Part shown: piece by piece, positions 60,536 to 64,000 of the stretch
Layout: each line of letters begins with the position of its first letter
How positions within the stretch are numbered: the stretch's first letter is position 1
NCBI GenBank assembly: GCA_900239685.1
Contig: OENT01000239.1
Coordinates: 62,001-126,000, forward strand
From: Rotaria macrura
Lineage: Eukaryota > Rotifera > Eurotatoria > Philodinida > Philodinidae
Length of the DNA stretch: 64,000 nucleotides
Direction of reading: 5' to 3'
Notes under the pieces: generated by a model
Databases searched by the model: none
The model's input: the letters and a program-made list of their open reading frames with translations, nothing else
What the model was told of the DNA's origin: nothing
Translations under genes and position numbers: made by a program

Positions 60536-61986
60536 ATGATGAATTTCTTTCGATCAAAACGCACGAAAAAATCCAAACATGATGTTCATGACTCTTCATC
60601 AGACACAGGTGCCTGTGCTTCTACTGTGCGTGACGACGCATATCAATGCGGTAATGGATTATCTCTGGAATATTTTCAAATTCAATTACAATTAGATTGT
60701 TTAATGAGAATACCCTGTCGTGAAAATGATCATGAAGAACTTATTGCTATGTTTTCCGAACAAATTGCAGATGATCAAAATGAATTACGAATGTTACTTG
60801 AATTTAAAAATAAATACTCATCGGATCGAGCTCTGTGGTGGTATCTTCAAGAATGTTTTCTATATAAAATTCTAAATTATTCGCTTGAAAGTAAAGATAT
60901 TCGTAGTCTGTTTCTATTTCGAAGAATTCTTCATGATTTGAGCCAACAAATTGAAGAACATAAATGTACAACACCATTGCATGTGTACCGAAGTCAAATA
61001 ATGCCAACTGATTTACTTAATCAATGGATCAGTTCAGTTGGACAATGCGTTGTAATCGATTCATTTCTTTCAGCAACAATCGATCCTGATGTGGCACTTA
61101 GTTTTCTGAATAATAGTCGTGTATCAAAAGATAATTACTCTCGTGTATTAATTGAAATCGATGCTGATCCTCGAATAGTTGGCTCGAAACCATTCGTTCA
61201 TGTTGGCTCGCTTCGCTATGCTAAAGATAAAAACGAAGTACTTTTTATGTTTGATTCAGTATTTTTGATCAATAATATTACATGTGGAGATAATGGTGTA
61301 TATACGATTGAACTGACATTATATAGTGATAATGATCATGAATTTAAACAAGTTTTTGAAGATATGAAAAAGAAATATCGTCAAGACAAGATAAATGTTC
61401 TTACATTTGTTCAATTATTGTACGATTTAGATAAATTTGAAGAAGCTGAAGAATATGCTACACAATATCTTGAAGATTTACCTTCTGATCATGAAGATAC
61501 ATTCCAATGTTATACTTTACTTGGTTCGATAGCTTTAGCTAGAGCAGATTTTGAAAAAAGTCTCAAATGGTATAATCAAGCACTTCAATTTCGAATGAAA
61601 AGTTTACCAAAAATGGGCGATTCCAGGATTGCAGACAGTCATGAAAATATCGGTGATGTCTATTGGAAACAAGGTAAATTCAAATGAACATTATTGATTA
61701 CTCTTCTATGTCCATTCGTTTATGTATAGGTTCATATGATCTTGCACTCAAACAATATTTTGCTTCGTTAGAAATTAAAACAGCAGTTTTTCCAGCACAG
61801 CATCCTTCTATAGCAGCAACTCTCGAAAATATTGGTCGTATTTATGAGTCTAAAAAGGATTACTCTCAAGCAGTGTCATATTTTCAAAAGGCAAACTCTA
61901 TTTATCGTCATATATTTCCAGAAACCAATGATAAAATTGTACAAATCAATGAACATATACGCCGCAATATGCAGAATTTAAAATAA
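60536..61986 (+). CDS. ADP-ribosyltransferase-like protein with TPR / kinesin-light-chain repeats
   Basis: Two exons, 60536-61673 and 61730-61986, with a 56-nt intron, encode 464 aa. A basic N-terminus (FRSKRTKKSKHD) is followed directly by the ART region: WWYLQECFLYKILNYSLES, then LHVYRSQ (about 151; the Arg of the R-S-E triad is present), SFLSATIDPDVALSFL (about 175, STS-like), and DKNEVLFMF (about 232), where the catalytic second Glu remains but the first position of E-x-E is Lys. From about 300, TPRs follow: FVQLLYDLDKFEEAEEYATQY, YTLLGSIALARADFEKSLKWY, ENIGDVYWKQGSYDLALKQY and ENIGRIYESKKDYSQAVSYF. There is no N-terminal Rossmann-like domain, unlike the related gene at 29732. Bdelloids carry large families of such genes; roles in stress or defence are inferred, and activity or target is unknown. 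Confidence 0.88.
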
Positions 61987-63433
61987 TATTGATCTATGAA
62001 TTTGCTTTTCTCTGTTCAAAACTACTTCGACTATGAAATTGCGGTTATATGAGATCATCTATTATTCCCTCTTTAATTGTACGTTATGAATCGTTAGATT
62101 CTTTTTTTCTCATTTATTTACTATCCAATATTCAAGATATTTTTAAAATATTAAACAGAATGTAATTATTTGAAATCATCTGTTTATCATATAATAGATA
62201 AGATATACCGATGATCAGTGTTTCTTATGATTATATTTTATGAAAAATTACATCAAGCTATTGCATGAGAACATGTCTAACCTATAAAAACCTATGAATT
62301 TTCTAAACAATGAGTGCATAGGAGACAAAAAACGCCAGCAAAAAAAGAACTTTATTTTCTACTCTATGAATGAGAATAAATATGATTAACGTATGTCACG
62401 ATCTTCTTCAATTTTCTTTGACACCTTCCATACATTCAAGTAGATACACAACTATACTAGCATCTTTTTCAACTCGAATCATGTTCACTGTATTCATGTG
62501 CTTCAGTGAAGTACATGAAGGATCAAATTCAACTGAATTTGACGCATGCTATTCTCAAAGATGAATATCACGGAAAAAATTAAACTGAGTCAATTCTCAT
62601 TAGTACAAAGAATAAAATGATCGGATATTTGAAATAATAGTAAGTTACCATTTCGCTAAATCAGGGCTCCGGTTCAGTCGATGAAACATTCACTTTCTAC
62701 CCATGATTTACTCCGGAGGACTTTCAAATGAGTGAATAATAGTGATTGATGGTCTACTGAATCTGAAAACAATGGCAACTTTAGAATAAATACATTTTTT
62801 TCCTCTCCTCTTCTTACATACTAAAGGCAACAATATTGGAATTTCTATCAAAATCTCGTGAATAGAAAGTAAAATCGGTTTATTTCTTTTAAATATATTA
62901 ACTTAATTTATTAGATGGAATTTTTTTCCTCCTGATAAGTTCAATTTTCTACTTGCTGATATGCATGTTTCAATGTAAATACGATAAACAAGATTATATT
63001 TTCAAGCTTGACTTTTTAGTCATGTAGTACAAACTCATCCTGATCTATGAATCGATGCATATCTTTGTTCTACAGGGCTTGTGTTGATTATAAGTACAAC
63101 CATAACTATTACTTCCAATAGATGGCAGTTTCATTCGATTTTATGTATGAATATTGATCGAATGAGTGCCTGTCTTTTTATCGATTATATTATTTTTGCT
63201 AGACTGCATTGTTGTGAAAATTAATTCCTAGAGATCACATAATTATGCATTTTCATTCTAAAAAATGAAATGAAATAAATCAATTAATTAACATATATTC
63301 AAGCAGGCAATGTGACTCATCAATCAGTAGCGTCATCAGAAAAAGTTTATTGTTGTTGTTTTATATAGCTGAAAGCAAGCGAGCAAATAAATAAATATAT
63401 ATATATATATCTTTGAATATAGTAATTAACGAT
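61987..63433. other. Intergenic (about 1.4 kb)
   Basis: AT-rich, no gene supported. A 64-codon frame at 62370-62564 is not convincing. A (TA)n tract at 63395-63410 sits just before the acceptor-like tttgaatatag (63412-63422), 11 nt upstream of the thioesterase ATG. Confidence 0.5.
63395..63410. repeat. TA dinucleotide microsatellite
   Basis: About eight TA units immediately upstream of the thioesterase gene's probable trans-splice acceptor. Confidence 0.8.
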
Positions 63434-64000
63434 ATGACTGATCCATCAGATGTAGTTGAATTACCAGCGATACCAGCTGATGCACCCGAATGGGTCCGTG
63501 CATTGCCAACAAATGGTCGCTTTGTTGATCGAACAAAACTTTATGATATAACCGGTCATCTTTTATTTGATTCATTACTCAATTCAAATGGTATTCGACA
63601 CTTTTTTTATTTTATGAGTACTGAAAAACAAGCAGAACGTGTATTGAAAGCATTTAATGGCCTATCAACAAGTCCACCGATACACGATGACCCAATCAAT
63701 CAGGATAAAGCAGAAGTCTATGTTGCCTTTCATCTTGGTGAAGGTATCTGTGGACATAGAGGCATTGTGTAAGTTTTGGATATTCATTTTTACAATTAAC
63801 TTATCTTAACCGGAACTTTTAATAGACATGGAGGACTTACAGCCACGATGATCGATGAAGTCAGTGGTGCAGCTGCGTAAGTCGATTGTTCTTTTACCGT
63901 CGAAAAATAAAATGGCAATTAATTTTTTTTAAAATAGATTTTCCTGTGTTGGTCCTTGTTTTACGGCTAATCTTAACATTGATTATGTTAAACCATTATT
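63434..64000 (+). CDS. Hotdog-fold acyl-CoA thioesterase-like protein (3' end outside window)
   Basis: Exons 63434-63768, 63826-63876 and 63938 to the window edge join in phase through 57- and 61-nt introns. The product (about 149 aa visible) has an N-terminal extension with a proline-rich start (ELPAIPADAPEWVRALP), then AEVYVAFHLGEGICGHRGIV, then HGGLTATMIDEVSGAAAF, the signature of the 4HBT/THEM4-like hotdog fold: the HGG turn followed by the D-E of the central helix (general base region). GPCFTANLNIDYVKPL starts the next strands. These enzymes release fatty acids from coenzyme A or related thioesters. The ATG at 63434 is chosen over a non-ATG extension upstream. The layout with a long N-terminal part resembles fungal and other eukaryotic single-domain forms; the origin is not tested. 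Confidence 0.85.

Noticed and set aside
1-64000. tRNA, 5S rRNA, U-snRNA and spliced-leader RNA genes
   Set aside because: Scanned by eye for B-box (GGTTCGAATCC) and other hallmark motifs on both strands; no convincing candidate was seen. A covariance search would be needed to exclude them.
1-64000. Retroelements and other reverse-transcriptase or integrase-bearing elements
   Set aside because: No frame with reverse-transcriptase, integrase or endonuclease motifs and no long terminal direct repeats were noticed.
1-64000. CRISPR arrays, operons and bacterial-type regulatory sites
   Set aside because: The window is clearly eukaryotic, with spliced genes and no regularly spaced repeats.

Overview
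The window looks like nuclear DNA of a bdelloid rotifer (Adineta or Rotaria type). It is strongly AT-rich and its genes are split by short (about 40-70 nt), T-rich GT-AG introns. Three things point to bdelloids: ADP-ribosyltransferase-like proteins fused to tetratricopeptide repeats, a DZIP3-type HEPN protein running into TPRs, and a patch of TGTGGG-like sequence, the published bdelloid telomere unit. An innexin, an RFamide neuropeptide precursor and a class A GPCR show that it is an invertebrate animal. The species call is inference; no search was possible.

Layout. 1-603 (minus): 5' part of a HEPN+TPR gene, cut by the window edge. 1104-2572: a hAT-like transposon with an 8-bp target duplication. 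4221-5609 (plus): a three-exon innexin. 7052-7745 (plus): a single-MAM-domain secreted/anchored protein whose two halves lie in different frames. 8364-8836: a MITE with a perfect 8-bp duplication. 10263-10775 (minus): a small secreted protein with its domain halves in swapped order. 12180-13478 (minus): a multi-exon single-pass membrane protein with a Thr-rich stalk. 21436-24730 (plus): a rhodopsin-like GPCR with a 2.1-kb intron. 28388-28748 and 32111-32306: two more terminal-inverted-repeat elements. 29732-31606 (plus): an ART-like/TPR protein with an eroded catalytic site. 33212-33847 (plus): a histidine phosphatase. 38607-39079 (minus): an FLRFamide precursor. 39080-54846: about 15.8 kb without a recognisable gene. 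54847-56898 and 57237-58747 (plus): two tandem AADAC/HSL-type esterases with the same exon plan. 60536-61986 (plus): a second ART+TPR gene. 63434-64000 (plus): start of a hotdog-fold thioesterase.

Exon models were built by hand from splice-site phase and protein continuity, so several genes are longer than any single open frame. Just upstream of nearly every start codon lies an unpaired 3' splice acceptor, as expected for spliced-leader trans-splicing, which bdelloids are known to use.

Functionally the genes fall into signalling and cell communication (innexin, GPCR, FLRFamide precursor), cell-surface or secreted proteins (MAM, Thr-rich membrane protein, permuted secreted domain), bdelloid-expanded TPR families possibly linked to stress or defence (HEPN-TPR, two ART-TPR), and metabolism (two esterases, histidine phosphatase, thioesterase). 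Nothing looks like an operon. No complete new multi-gene system could be demonstrated. The best leads are the HEPN-TPR gene, the two differently eroded ART-TPR proteins, the swapped-domain secreted protein and the trans-splice acceptor pattern.
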